Source: Aliihoeflea aestuarii
GTDB taxonomy: Bacteria; Pseudomonadota; Alphaproteobacteria; Rhizobiales; Rhizobiaceae
Direction of reading: 5' to 3'
Assembly (NCBI RefSeq): GCF_024105665.1
Contig: NZ_JAAAMK010000002.1
Span: 496,001-560,000, forward strand
Length of the DNA stretch: 64,000 bases
The position numbers and the translations under genes were made by a program. The notes beneath the pieces are model-generated. The model was not told where the DNA came from. It did not search any database and was given only the letters and a program-made list of their open reading frames with translations. Of this stretch, positions 47,316 through 56,009 are shown piece by piece (within the stretch, counting starts at the first letter, position 1; every line of letters starts with the position of its first letter).

Positions 47316-49382
47316 TTGAACGCCCCCTCCAACATCAAGGACCCGCTGGTCCTGTTCATGCCATCGGGCAAGCGCGGACGCTTTCCCGCTGGGACGACCG
47401 TGCTCGATGCCGCACGCGAACTCGGTGTCTATGTCGAAAGCGTGTGTGGCGGGCGGGCGACTTGCGGGCGCTGCCAGATCGAGGTTCAGGAAGGCCATTT
47501 CGCCAAGCACAAGATTTCGTCCTTTGCCGACCACATCTCAGCCTTCGGCGCTAAGGAAGAGCGCTATGCGCGCGTCCGCGATCTGAAGGAGGGCCGGCGG
47601 CTCTCGTGCTCGGCGACCATTCAGGGCGATCTCGTCATCGACGTTCCGCAGGACGTCCAGATCAACGCGCAGCTCGTGCGCAAATCGCCCATCGATCGCG
47701 TCATCGAGCGCAACCCGGCGGTGCAGCTTTGCTATGTCGAGGTCGACGAGCCCGACATGCACAAGCCGCTCGGCGATCTCGACCGGCTGAAGGTGATGCT
47801 GGAAAGGGATTGGGGCTGGCAGGATTTGCTCGTCTCGCAGCATCTGCTGCCGCAGGTCCAGTCCATTTTGCGAAACGGCAACTGGGGCGTCACAGCCGCC
47901 ATTCACCGCGATCTGCAATCCTCGCGCCCGACGATCATCGCGCTCTGGCCGGGCCTGAAAAACGAGGCGTACGGCATCGCCTGCGACATCGGCTCTACGA
48001 CGATCGCGATGCACCTGGTCTCGCTCCTGTCGGGTCGCATCGCCGCGACCGCCGGCACGCAGAATCCGCAGATCCGCTTCGGCGAAGACCTGATGAGCCG
48101 CGTATCCTACGTGATGATGAATCCCGACGGTCGCGAGGCGATGACGAAGGCCGTGCGCAGCGCGGTCAATGGTCTGATCGATGAGGTCTGCAAAGAGGCA
48201 GAGGTCGAGCCGGACACGCTGCTCGACGCCGTTTTCGTCGGCAATCCGATCATGCACCATCTGTTTCTCGGCATCGACCCGACCGAACTCGGGCAAGCTC
48301 CCTTCGCGCTGGCTGTGTCAGGCGCGGTACACACATGGGGCAGCGAGCTTGGTCTTGCCGTCAACAAAGGTGCTCGAATCTACCTTCTGCCCTGTATCGC
48401 CGGGCATGTCGGCGCGGATGCCGCAGGCGCGACGCTGTCGGAAGGCCCGCACCGGCAGGATCGGATGATGCTTCTGGTGGATGTCGGCACCAACGCAGAG
48501 ATCGTGCTCGGCAACCGACAGCGCCTGCTTGCCGCATCTTCGCCGACAGGCCCCGCATTTGAGGGCGCGGAGATTTCGTCCGGCCAGCGCGCGGCACCCG
48601 GCGCGATCGAGCGCGTGCGTATCGATGCCGACACGCTGGAACCGAAATTCCGTGTCATCGGCGTCGACAAATGGTCCGACGAGCCAGGCTTTTTCGAAGA
48701 AGCCGAAACCGTCGGCATCACAGGGATTTGCGGTTCCGCGATCATCGAGGTCGTCGCCGAGATGTATCTGTCGGGGATCATTACCGAGGACGGCGTTGTC
48801 GATGGCGCACTTGCCGCGCGCTCGCCCCGCATTTTGACGGCCGGCCGCACGGCTTCCTATCTGCTCCACGACGGCAAGCAGCGCATAACGGTCACCCAGA
48901 ACGACGTCCGCGCGATCCAACTCGCCAAATCGGCCCTTTATGCGGGCATCAAGCTCCTGATGGAAAAGCAGGGCGTCGACACCGTAGACACGATCTGCTT
49001 CGCTGGCGCGTTCGGCTCGTTCATCGATCCGAAATACGCGATGGTACTCGGTCTCATTCCCGATTGCGATCTCGCCGAGGTCAAGGCCGTCGGCAATGCG
49101 GCGGGTACGGGCGCGCTGATGGCGCTTTTGAACCGCGATTATCGCCGCGAGATCGAGGAGACGGTCCAGCATATCGAGAAGATCGAGACGGCGCTGGAAC
49201 CGCATTTCCAGCAGCTTTTCGTCGACGCCATGGCACTTCCGAACAAGGTCGACCCGTTCCCGAAACTGTCCGCGCAGGTGAAGCTGCCTGAACGAAAAGC
49301 GACAGCCACGCAGGACGGCGACAGCGCGGCCCCCCGCCGCCGCTCACGCGAGGAACGCGCGGCGCGGCGAAACAGGGACTAA
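47316..49382 (+). CDS. RamA-like corrinoid reactivation protein (2Fe-2S plus ASKHA domain)
   Basis: The 688-residue product has an N-terminal 2Fe-2S ferredoxin domain with Cys44, Cys50, Cys53 and Cys98 (ESVCGGRATCGRC). A linker domain follows, then an ASKHA ATPase domain of the DUF4445 type (YGIACDIGSTTIAMHLV, MLLVDVGTNAEIVLGN, CFAGAFGSFID). These enzymes use ATP and electrons to bring inactive Co(II) corrinoid back to Co(I), which is needed often in aerobic cells. The last 15 or so residues form an Arg-rich tail, PRRRSREERAARRNRD. The start is a TTG at 47316 that precedes family similarity; no strong Shine-Dalgarno sequence is present. Confidence 0.9.
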   Translation: MNAPSNIKDPLVLFMPSGKRGRFPAGTTVLDAARELGVYVESVCGGRATCGRCQIEVQEGHFAKHKISSFADHISAFGAKEERYARVRDLKEGRRLSCSATIQGDLVIDVPQDVQINAQLVRKSPIDRVIERNPAVQLCYVEVDEPDMHKPLGDLDRLKVMLERDWGWQDLLVSQHLLPQVQSILRNGNWGVTAAIHRDLQSSRPTIIALWPGLKNEAYGIACDIGSTTIAMHLVSLLSGRIAATAGTQNPQIRFGEDLMSRVSYVMMNPDGREAMTKAVRSAVNGLIDEVCKEAEVEPDTLLDAVFVGNPIMHHLFLGIDPTELGQAPFALAVSGAVHTWGSELGLAVNKGARIYLLPCIAGHVGADAAGATLSEGPHRQDRMMLLVDVGTNAEIVLGNRQRLLAASSPTGPAFEGAEISSGQRAAPGAIERVRIDADTLEPKFRVIGVDKWSDEPGFFEEAETVGITGICGSAIIEVVAEMYLSGIITEDGVVDGALAARSPRILTAGRTASYLLHDGKQRITVTQNDVRAIQLAKSALYAGIKLLMEKQGVDTVDTICFAGAFGSFIDPKYAMVLGLIPDCDLAEVKAVGNAAGTGALMALLNRDYRREIEETVQHIEKIETALEPHFQQLFVDAMALPNKVDPFPKLSAQVKLPERKATATQDGDSAAPRRRSREERAARRNRD

Positions 49383-49391
49383 GAAATTTCA

Positions 49392-49414
49392 GCAAAAGTG
49401 CGAAGCGGTTTTGC
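49392..49414. repeat. REP-like palindromic intergenic repeat, copy 2
   Basis: GCAAAA (49392-49397) and TTTTGC (49409-49414) flank GTGCGAAGCGG. The core matches the pattern of the element after pncB (AAAAGTG-purine-rich-CGGTTTT). It lies between two convergent genes, the RamA-like gene and the LysR gene. Confidence 0.55.
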
Positions 49415-49433
49415 GTCCGGAATTGCGTAAAAG

Positions 49434-50330
49434 CTAAAACTTCCCAGTCTCGCGAAAAGCCTCGAACGTGGCGCGGATATGGTCGGCCGCCGCTTTCACC
49501 GGCGCGGATGCGTCAGGCGCGACGATCATCGCAAGATTGTAGGTCGGCAAAAGCGGAAGCCCTTCTTCGGGACCAAGCGCCACGATATCGTCGCCGATGA
49601 AGGATCGCGGCAAGGGTGCGACGGCCAGATCGGACAGGATCGCCGAGCGCTGCCCCGCCGTATGCGCGCTCATATAGGCGATGCGATAATCCCGACCTGC
49701 ACGGCCGAGCGCTTCGAGTGCCGCCGAGCGCCACGCGCACCCCTCCTCCCAGATCGACAGTGGCAGCGGTTCGCGCGCATGTGCGCATCCGCCTTTTGCG
49801 CCGCCCCAGACGATCGGTTCGGTCAGGAGCACTTCCGCTTCGGCCGGGATCGACCGACAGACGGTGAAGAGGGTGATATCGAGCATGCCTTCGTTCAACC
49901 GCCGGCGCAGATTCCCCGACTGGTCGATCACCACGTCGACGGCGATGGCCGGGTGCGTTTGCGCAAAGCGTTTCAGGACATGCGGAAGAACCCGCTCGCC
50001 GTAATCGTCCGGGGAGCCGAGACGAACGACGCCCGAGATGTCGGGAATGACGAACTTGGCCACCGCCTCGCGGTTGAGCGCGATCAGACGGCGCGCATAA
50101 CCGATCAGGACCTCCCCGTCGCTGGTCAACGTCACCGAACGGGCGTCGCGCATGAAGACCGAGCGGCCGAGCGTCTCCTCCAGCTTCTTGATCTGCATCG
50201 AAACGGCCGACGGCGTGCGGAAAACGGCATTGGCGGCAGCCGTGAAACTGCCGGTCTCGGCGATAGCGACGAAGGTGCGCAGCACATCGAGGTCAAGCAA
50301 CGGCAGAGGGTGATTGAGCGGGGCGTTCAT
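49434..50330 (-). CDS. LysR family transcriptional regulator
   Basis: This 298-residue regulator has the winged helix-turn-helix at residues about 13-72 (LRTFVAIAETGSFTAAANAV, then SAVSMQIKKLEETLG) and a type 2 periplasmic-binding-protein-like effector domain. It diverges from the DUF1127-type mini-genes at 50437. A 7+2+7 palindrome lies in the shared 106-base promoter region, so self-regulation and control of the mini-genes are likely. A role over the convergent corrinoid genes is possible but not shown by the sequence. Confidence 0.93.
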   Translation of the reverse strand: MNAPLNHPLPLLDLDVLRTFVAIAETGSFTAAANAVFRTPSAVSMQIKKLEETLGRSVFMRDARSVTLTSDGEVLIGYARRLIALNREAVAKFVIPDISGVVRLGSPDDYGERVLPHVLKRFAQTHPAIAVDVVIDQSGNLRRRLNEGMLDITLFTVCRSIPAEAEVLLTEPIVWGGAKGGCAHAREPLPLSIWEEGCAWRSAALEALGRAGRDYRIAYMSAHTAGQRSAILSDLAVAPLPRSFIGDDIVALGPEEGLPLLPTYNLAMIVAPDASAPVKAAADHIRATFEAFRETGKF

Positions 50331-50370
50331 GATCAGAATTCCTGAATTAGAACTTCACTTCATTTCGTTT

Positions 50371-50386
50371 GATTGAACATTCAATC
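50371..50386. promoter_or_regulatory. Palindrome in the LysR / DUF1127 divergent promoter
   Basis: GATTGAA-CA-TTCAATC is a perfect 7+2+7 inverted repeat about 41 bases upstream of the LysR start codon and 50 bases before ATG 50437. The position suits an operator, but the sequence is AT-rich and shorter than a full LysR double site. Confidence 0.5.
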
Positions 50387-50436
50387 GGACCCATTGTCAA
50401 TTCATCGCAGTTCAAGAGATCGGAAGGAAACCCGAA

Positions 50437-50622
50437 ATGCTGATGATTTCCGCCTTTTCGCATCTGATCGACGGCCTGATCGCCATACACCGCCGCAACC
50501 GGAATACAGCCCTGATGAACGATCTGTCCGATGCGACCCGCCGCGACATCGGCTGGCCCGATCGCTACCGGACGCCGGATGACGATCAAGACGGGTTCAA
50601 GGTCCGGAGGACGCACCGATGA
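50437..50622 (+). CDS. DUF1127 family small protein (61 residues)
   Basis: The product contains the DUF1127 signature: a helix with HRRNRNTALMNDLSD, then ATRRDIGWPDRYR. DUF1127 proteins are small, Arg-rich and common in alphaproteobacteria. Some bind RNA or influence phosphate, C1 or stress responses. It overlaps the next small gene by four bases (ATGA), so the pair is co-translated under the promoter divergent from the LysR gene. Confidence 0.82.
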   Translation: MLMISAFSHLIDGLIAIHRRNRNTALMNDLSDATRRDIGWPDRYRTPDDDQDGFKVRRTHR

Positions 50623-50831
50623 AACCGTCATTCGCATCGCGCATGCATCGATGGTGGAATGCCCGCAAGGCTCGCCATCACCGTCTCGAACAGTTTCAGT
50701 TGTTCAACTCGCTGCCCGACGAAATCCGCAGCGACATCGCGCGCAATTCGCTGGTCGAGGCTTTCGACGATGGATCGCGAGCGCCACGCCGGAGCTGCCG
50801 GGAACTCCAGCCTGATTTACGTTCGGCCTGA
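50619..50831 (+). CDS. DUF1127-like small protein, second copy (70 residues)
   Basis: The N-terminal half is strongly basic (RMHRWWNARKARHHRLEQ), followed by FNSLPDEIRSDIARNSLVEA. This resembles the LxdLsDxxRrDIG part of DUF1127 with the terminal glycine changed. It starts inside the stop region of the preceding DUF1127 gene. Two hairpins follow its stop codon. Confidence 0.7.
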   Translation: MKPSFASRMHRWWNARKARHHRLEQFQLFNSLPDEIRSDIARNSLVEAFDDGSRAPRRSCRELQPDLRSA

Positions 50832-50835
50832 TGCC

Positions 50836-50905
50836 CGAAAAAGGTCATGATTGATGTCGCTTTTTCATCCGAGGACTTCGCTTTTACAGCGTACGAAGTC
50901 CTCGG
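50836..50905. repeat. Tandem inverted repeats after the DUF1127 pair
   Basis: The first hairpin has arms GAAAAAG and CTTTTTC around 50836-50866. The second has a perfect 12-pair stem, CCGAGGACTTCG (50869-50880) and CGAAGTCCTCGG (50894-50905), with a 13-base loop. Neither is followed by a T-run, so they are more likely mRNA-stabilising or REP-type structures than a simple terminator. Confidence 0.6.
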
Positions 50906-50992
50906 CAATCCCTATATGTGCTGCAACGACGAACGACCCCACTCCATGATGCGAAGGCCGTTGCGCGTGTCATTTATGAATGGAGACGTGTC

Positions 50993-51130
50993 ATGAAACT
51001 GTTCCGGCGCATTTTCGCCGCCAACCGCCCGATGAATCTCGCGACCGCGCTGGAGCGCCAGCGCCTCGGCCGCACGATGCCCGGCCAGACCGGCGCAATG
51101 AACGCGTCGCGCCTCGGCTACTTCGTCTAA
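50993..51130 (+). CDS. Small basic hypothetical protein (45 residues)
   Basis: The product KLFRRIFAANRPMNLATALE...GQTGAMNASRLGYFV is basic at its N-terminus and has no cysteines or membrane segment. I do not recognise a family, though its size and basic character resemble the DUF1127 neighbours. TGGAGACGTG just upstream of the ATG provides a ribosome binding site. A terminator hairpin follows 24 bases after the stop codon, which supports a real short transcript. Confidence 0.6.
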   Translation: MKLFRRIFAANRPMNLATALERQRLGRTMPGQTGAMNASRLGYFV

Positions 51131-51153
51131 AAAGGATTCTTTTGAAATCGACC

Positions 51154-51184
51154 GCCGCGCAAGGCCCTGCCCTGCGCGGCTTTT
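51154..51184 (+). terminator. Rho-independent terminator after the 45-residue protein gene
   Basis: GCCGCGCA (51154-51161) and TGCGCGGC (51173-51180) form an eight-pair GC-rich stem followed by TTTT. Confidence 0.82.
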
Positions 51185-51331
51185 GGTGTTTTCAGCCCGA
51201 GTTTTTCCATCTGCGTGGAATAGTTTTCACGGAAAGCTCCATGCGATTGACACAAAAGAGCTTTCCTGTTGAGGCTATCTTGATCGCGACATTGTGGCGC
51301 GACCAGTCCTAATCGGGTGGCGGGGTGTTGG

Positions 51332-52330
51332 ATGAACGCCGGGAAAAGCGTCAAGCGGTCGATTGTCTTCTTTCTTGTGCCCGATTTCACGATGATCGCA
51401 TTTGCGACAGCGATCGAGCCCCTCCGCGCCGCAAATCGCATGCTCGGCCACGAAGCCTATCAGTGGCGTCTTGCAAGCCTCGACGGCAATCCTGTGAAAG
51501 CGTCGAACGACGTCGAATGCGCGGTCAACACCTCGCTTGAAATCGAACGTCGAAAAATGACCGGCGGCGAGCGCCCGTCCATGGTGATCGTATGTTCCGG
51601 CGTCGGCGTCGAGACCTATTCCAGCAAGACGGCATTCGCCTGGCTGCGTGAGGAATATAATCGCGGTGTCGCCATCGGTGGATTGTGCACCGGCGCGCAC
51701 ATTCTGGCCGCCGCCGGGCTCCTGTCGGACAAGCGCTGCGCGATTCACTGGGAAAACCTGCCTGGCTTCGCCGAGGCATTTCCGAAGGCGAACGTGTTCG
51801 CGGATCTCTTCGAGGTGGATCAGAACATCTATACCTGCGCCGGCGGAACGGCGGCGCTCGACATGATGCTGAAGCTGATCGGCGATGATTTCGACGAGCA
51901 CCTCGTCAACCGCGTTTGCGAACAGGTGCTGACCGACCGCGTGAGAAGCCCGACCGATCGCCAGCGCCTGCCGCTTCGCGCGCGTCTCGGCGTTCAGAAT
52001 TCCAAGGTGCTGACCATCATCGAACTGATGGAGGCAAACTTGACTGAGCCGCTGTCGCTGATCGAGATCGCCGATCATGTGGGACTGTCGCGCCGCCAGA
52101 TCGAGCGCCTTTTCCGGCAGGAGATGGGCCGATCCCCTGCCCGATACTATCTGGAAATCCGGCTCGACCGCGCGCGGCATCTTTTGTTGCAGTCGGCGAT
52201 GCCCGTGGTGGAAGTCGCGGTCGCCTGCGGTTTCGTCTCCGCTTCGCATTTTTCCAAATGCTATCGCGAGGTCTATGCCCGATCGCCGCAGCAGGAGCGC
52301 GGCGAACGCCGCCAATTGCTGGTGGCGTGA
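51332..52330 (+). CDS. GlxA/GbdR-type regulator (DJ-1/PfpI-like domain plus AraC DNA-binding domain)
   Basis: This 332-residue protein has an N-terminal DJ-1/PfpI-like domain (about 8-190), with the nucleophile-elbow-like GGLCTGAHILAA around Cys119. A C-terminal AraC domain (about 225-320) has two helix-turn-helix motifs (LIEIADHVGLSRRQIERLF and VVEVAVACGFVSASHFSKCY). This is the architecture of GbdR, CdhR and SouR, which sense glycine betaine, carnitine or sarcosine. Lying a few genes from a dimethylglycine-type dehydrogenase and sarcosine oxidase, it is a good candidate for their activator. ATG 51332 is used rather than GTG 51317. Confidence 0.88.
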   Translation: MNAGKSVKRSIVFFLVPDFTMIAFATAIEPLRAANRMLGHEAYQWRLASLDGNPVKASNDVECAVNTSLEIERRKMTGGERPSMVIVCSGVGVETYSSKTAFAWLREEYNRGVAIGGLCTGAHILAAAGLLSDKRCAIHWENLPGFAEAFPKANVFADLFEVDQNIYTCAGGTAALDMMLKLIGDDFDEHLVNRVCEQVLTDRVRSPTDRQRLPLRARLGVQNSKVLTIIELMEANLTEPLSLIEIADHVGLSRRQIERLFRQEMGRSPARYYLEIRLDRARHLLLQSAMPVVEVAVACGFVSASHFSKCYREVYARSPQQERGERRQLLVA

Positions 52331-52343
52331 TGCGAAGGATCGG

Positions 52344-53183
52344 TCACGGAAAATTCCACGACCGGTTCATCCACCTCTTCTCGCCGATCAGGCAATCATA
52401 GGCTTCGACGGTCGACACCGCGATGACCGGTGCACGCCCGGCATAGTCGCGCCATGTCGGCGACCATGGGCCCGCAAGTTCCAGCACGAGTTTTCGCCGC
52501 ACGGCCTCGGGAAACTGGTCCCAGTCGTTGACCGGAACGACGAAGGCGCCCGGTCCGCCGATCACGCAATTGCTGTAGTATTCGTCAAGGTTCGGCACAT
52601 CGAAAACCGAACTCATGCCGCCGTCGGTCATCATCGGCAGACCGTTGACGACGATGCCCTGCGCGACGAGCCGCTCGCGCGCCTCGACCACCGGCCCTCC
52701 CTGATTGTTCGGCCCGTCGCCCGAAATGTCGACGACGCGCCTCAATCCGCGATAGTCGCTCTCGGCGAAAAGATCGCCGGCGAAATCGAGCGCACCGGAA
52801 ATCGACGTGCGGCGAGCGCTGTTGGTCTGGACCCCGGCCATCCTTGCCGCGACGGCCTCGGCGTCCGCCCGCGAAGCGATCACCGTCCAGGGCACCACCA
52901 TATGCTGCGACTGATCGCCCGCCCATTCGAACATGGCAAGAGCGATCCGGCCATATGCCCCATCCTCGATCGCGCGGATGACGCTGTCATGTGTCAGCGC
53001 GGCGATATAGCCCTCGCGCTGGATCTGCAGTTCCTCATAGGACATCGACAGCGATACATCGGCCGCGATGACGAGTTGAACGTCGACGATTTCCGTATCC
53101 GCAAAAGCCGTCTCGCCTGTCATCGCCAGCGCCATCGCGACGCTGCCTGTGATCGACGGAAGGGATCGAGCGGAAACGGTCAT
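52344..53183 (-). CDS. DUF1194 exported von Willebrand-A-like protein
   Basis: The 279-residue protein starts with a signal-like segment (SITGSVAMALAMTGETAFA). The remainder matches DUF1194, a VWA-like fold: DVQLVIAADVSLSMSYEE contains the D-x-S-x-S metal-ion-dependent adhesion motif, and VVDISGDGPNNQGG follows. It probably acts in the periplasm or envelope by metal-dependent protein binding. The role is unknown. It converges on the GlxA-type gene and is separated from the dehydrogenase gene by a terminator. Confidence 0.82.
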   Translation of the reverse strand: MTVSARSLPSITGSVAMALAMTGETAFADTEIVDVQLVIAADVSLSMSYEELQIQREGYIAALTHDSVIRAIEDGAYGRIALAMFEWAGDQSQHMVVPWTVIASRADAEAVAARMAGVQTNSARRTSISGALDFAGDLFAESDYRGLRRVVDISGDGPNNQGGPVVEARERLVAQGIVVNGLPMMTDGGMSSVFDVPNLDEYYSNCVIGGPGAFVVPVNDWDQFPEAVRRKLVLELAGPWSPTWRDYAGRAPVIAVSTVEAYDCLIGEKRWMNRSWNFP

Positions 53184-53221
53184 GACTGTGAGGATACGCG
53201 CGAAGCTCTCACGGCCAAGAA

Positions 53222-53246
53222 AAAAGCCCGGTCGAGCCGGGCTTTT
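53222..53246. terminator. Bidirectional Rho-independent terminator upstream of the DUF1194 gene
   Basis: AAAAGCCCGG and CCGGGCTTTT flank a five-base loop. It mainly ends the minus-strand dehydrogenase transcript (stop at 53267) and could also insulate the DUF1194 promoter. Confidence 0.88.
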
Positions 53247-53266
53247 CCTGTCACGATGACGTTACG

Positions 53267-55792
53267 TCATCCATCCGCGCGCAATGCCGCATTATCCGGA
53301 TCGAACGGGCTCTCGCCGATCACGGTCGCCTTGTGCGCCTTGCCGAGAATCTGGATTTCCAGTTCTGTGCCTTCGGCGGCGAAGTCCGGCTTCACCATGG
53401 CCAGCGCGAGGCTCTTGTCCACCCGCCAGCCATAGCCGCCATGGGTCGCGCGGCCGATGAGCTTACCGTCCTTGTGGATAGCCTCGTTGCCACGCGCATC
53501 GGCGTCCGTGACACCATGAACGTCGAGGGTGACGAAAGTCCAGTTCGGTCCCTTTTCCTTGAGCGAGACGAGCGCATCCCGGCCCATGAAGTCACCCTTG
53601 TCGGGATGGACGAACCGGTCGAGCCCGCTCTCCCACGCCGAATATTCGATCGAAAGCTCGCGCGGGATCAGGCGGTAGCTCTTCTCGATCGCCATTGCCG
53701 TCATGGCGCGGATACCGAACGGCTTGATGCCGAACTCGGCTCCTGCCTCCATCAGCGCGTCGAAGATCGCGTTCTGCTGCTCGATGGGATGGTGCAACTC
53801 CCAGCCGAGTTCGCCGACGAAATTGACGCGTAACGCATGCGCCGTCGCCGTGCCGACGGCGATTTCCTTGCCGGAGAGCCAAGGGAAATCGGCGTTGGCA
53901 AGGCTCGTGCGCGTCAGCTTCTTCAGCACGTCGCGGCTCCTGGGACCGGCCAGCACGAGAACGCCATACATCTGGGTGATCGGCTGAAGCGTAACCGAAC
54001 CGTCCGTCGGAGCCAGCTTGCGCAACACATCGTGGTCATGTGCTTCATAAGCGCCGGCCGAAACGAGATAAAAGCGGCCGGGCTTCCACTCATAGACGGT
54101 GAATTCACTCTTCACGCCGCCGGTTCGCGTCAAAAGATGCGTCAGCGCGATGCGTCCGCGTTTCTTCGGGATGCGGTTGGCAAGGATTGAATCCAGCCAC
54201 GCGCGCGCGCCGGGACCAGAGACTTCCATCTTCGCGAAGGCGGACATGTCCAGCAAGCCGACCTTCTCGTGGACGGCCTTCACCTCGTTGCCGACATGTT
54301 CGAAATAGTTCGATCGACGGAACGACCAGCGCTCGACGATGCGGCCGTCTTCCAGAGCGGGCGCGTGGTTGTGGTTGGTCAGAACGTCCGCGCCGACACC
54401 CAATTCATTCGCCGGCACCTCGTAGCCGTCCGGCGCGAACCAGTTCGCGCGCTCCCAGCCATAGACCGAGCCGAAAACGGCCCCCATCTCCTTGAGACGC
54501 GAATAGACCGGCGTGGTCTTCAGGGGGCGTGCGGCGGCGCGCTCCTCGTCCGGATAGTGCATAGTGAAGACGTTGGCATAAGCCTCTTCGTTCTTCTCCT
54601 TGAGATAGCCTTCGGTCGCATAGGGACCGAAGCGACGCGGATCGACGCCCATCATGTCGATGGTCGGCTCGCCCTCGACGATCCATTCGGCAAGCTGCCA
54701 GCCCGCGCCGCCGGCTGCCGTCACGCCGAAGGAATGGCCTTCATTGAGCCAGAAATTCTTCAGGCCCGGTGCGGGGCCGATGATCGGCGAGCCGTCCGGC
54801 GTATAGGCGATCGCGCCGTTATAGACCTTCTTGATTCCGACCTCGCCGAAGGCGGGAACGCGCGCAATCGCCGTCTCGATATGCGGCATCAGCCGCTCGA
54901 GGTCTTCCTGGAAAAGCTCGTATTCGCTATCGTCGGAAGGACCGTCGACATAGCAGACCGGCGCGCCGTGCTCGTAAGGTCCGAGCAGCAGGCCGCCATT
55001 TTCCTCACGCATGTACCAGGACGAGTCGCTTTCGCGCAGCACGCCCATTTCTGGCAGGCCCTGCTTCTTGCGCTCCACGATCGCCGGATGCGGCTCGGTG
55101 ACGATGTACTGGTGCTCGACCGGAATGACCGGAACGTTCAGGCCGACCATCTCGCCCGTCTTGCGCGCGAAATTGCCGGTGGCCGAGACGATGTGCTCCG
55201 CTTCGATGTCGCCCTTGTCGGTCTTCACCAGCCACTTGCCGTCCGCCGTCTGCTCGATCGCGGTCACGGTGGTGTTCCGGTAGATCGTCGCGCCATTGTC
55301 GCGCGCGCCCTTAGCGAGCGCCTGCGTCAGATCGGCCGGCTGGATATAGCCGTCGTCGGGATGCTGGATCGCGCCCAAAAGCCCGTCCGTCTCGCAGAGC
55401 GGCCAGATTTCCTTTACCTGCTCGGGCGTCAGGATATTCACCGGAATGCCGAGCGTCTCCGCGACGCCCGCATAATACATGAACTCGTCCCAGCGGTCCT
55501 TCGTGCGGGCGAGACGGATGTTCGTGCATTGGGTGAAGCCGACATTCATGCCGGTCTCTTCCTGAAGCTCCTGATAGAACTTCACAGAATAGCGATGAAT
55601 CTGGCCGACCGAATAGCTCATATTGAACAGCGGCAAGAGACCCGCGGCGTGCCAGGTCGAGCCGGAGGTCAGTTCCTTTCGCTCGATCAGGATGACGTCG
55701 GACCAGCCCTTTTTCGCCAGATGATAAAGCGTCGAGACGCCGACCACTCCCCCTCCGATGACAACCGCGCGCGCCTTTTCCTTCAATGCCAT
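53267..55792 (-). CDS. Dimethylglycine/sarcosine dehydrogenase-type flavoprotein with GcvT domain
   Basis: This 841-residue enzyme has an N-terminal FAD-binding DAO domain (VVIGGGVVGVSTLYHLAKKG, residues 10-29). His48 in GSTWHAAGL sits where mammalian dimethylglycine dehydrogenase carries covalent FAD. From about residue 430 follow the FAO-middle domain and a GcvT/aminomethyltransferase domain that binds tetrahydrofolate (YSAWESGLDRFVHPDKGDFMG at the end of the fold). It oxidises an N-methyl of dimethylglycine or sarcosine and hands formaldehyde to THF as methylene-THF. Which substrate is used cannot be fixed; the presence of sarcosine oxidase favours dimethylglycine. ATG 55792 begins family similarity. 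Confidence 0.88.
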   Translation of the reverse strand: MALKEKARAVVIGGGVVGVSTLYHLAKKGWSDVILIERKELTSGSTWHAAGLLPLFNMSYSVGQIHRYSVKFYQELQEETGMNVGFTQCTNIRLARTKDRWDEFMYYAGVAETLGIPVNILTPEQVKEIWPLCETDGLLGAIQHPDDGYIQPADLTQALAKGARDNGATIYRNTTVTAIEQTADGKWLVKTDKGDIEAEHIVSATGNFARKTGEMVGLNVPVIPVEHQYIVTEPHPAIVERKKQGLPEMGVLRESDSSWYMREENGGLLLGPYEHGAPVCYVDGPSDDSEYELFQEDLERLMPHIETAIARVPAFGEVGIKKVYNGAIAYTPDGSPIIGPAPGLKNFWLNEGHSFGVTAAGGAGWQLAEWIVEGEPTIDMMGVDPRRFGPYATEGYLKEKNEEAYANVFTMHYPDEERAAARPLKTTPVYSRLKEMGAVFGSVYGWERANWFAPDGYEVPANELGVGADVLTNHNHAPALEDGRIVERWSFRRSNYFEHVGNEVKAVHEKVGLLDMSAFAKMEVSGPGARAWLDSILANRIPKKRGRIALTHLLTRTGGVKSEFTVYEWKPGRFYLVSAGAYEAHDHDVLRKLAPTDGSVTLQPITQMYGVLVLAGPRSRDVLKKLTRTSLANADFPWLSGKEIAVGTATAHALRVNFVGELGWELHHPIEQQNAIFDALMEAGAEFGIKPFGIRAMTAMAIEKSYRLIPRELSIEYSAWESGLDRFVHPDKGDFMGRDALVSLKEKGPNWTFVTLDVHGVTDADARGNEAIHKDGKLIGRATHGGYGWRVDKSLALAMVKPDFAAEGTELEIQILGKAHKATVIGESPFDPDNAALRADG

Positions 55793-55823
55793 GATGTTCC
55801 CCGAACAGGTCGTGCCGCACTCG

Positions 55824-55846
55824 CGCGGTCGTGTTTTACGACCGCG
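55824..55846 (-). promoter_or_regulatory. Hairpin in the 5' leader of the dehydrogenase gene
   Basis: CGCGGTCGT and ACGACCGCG form a perfect nine-pair stem with a five-base loop, ending 31 bases upstream of the start codon at 55792. It has no following T-run. It may be an operator or an RNA leader structure. Confidence 0.4.
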
Positions 55847-56009
55847 AACATAGGACGGCGCAAAAGCACGAACTCGGCCTAAAAGCGACATCGCCGAAAC
55901 GGGCCGCGACCTGTCGGCATCGCGTCAGGAAAAGGCGAAAAATTCGCTTTCGTTCGCCGCCGTGATCTGTAGCTTGAAGTGCTTCAGGATGAATCGGACG
56001 GCAACCGCA

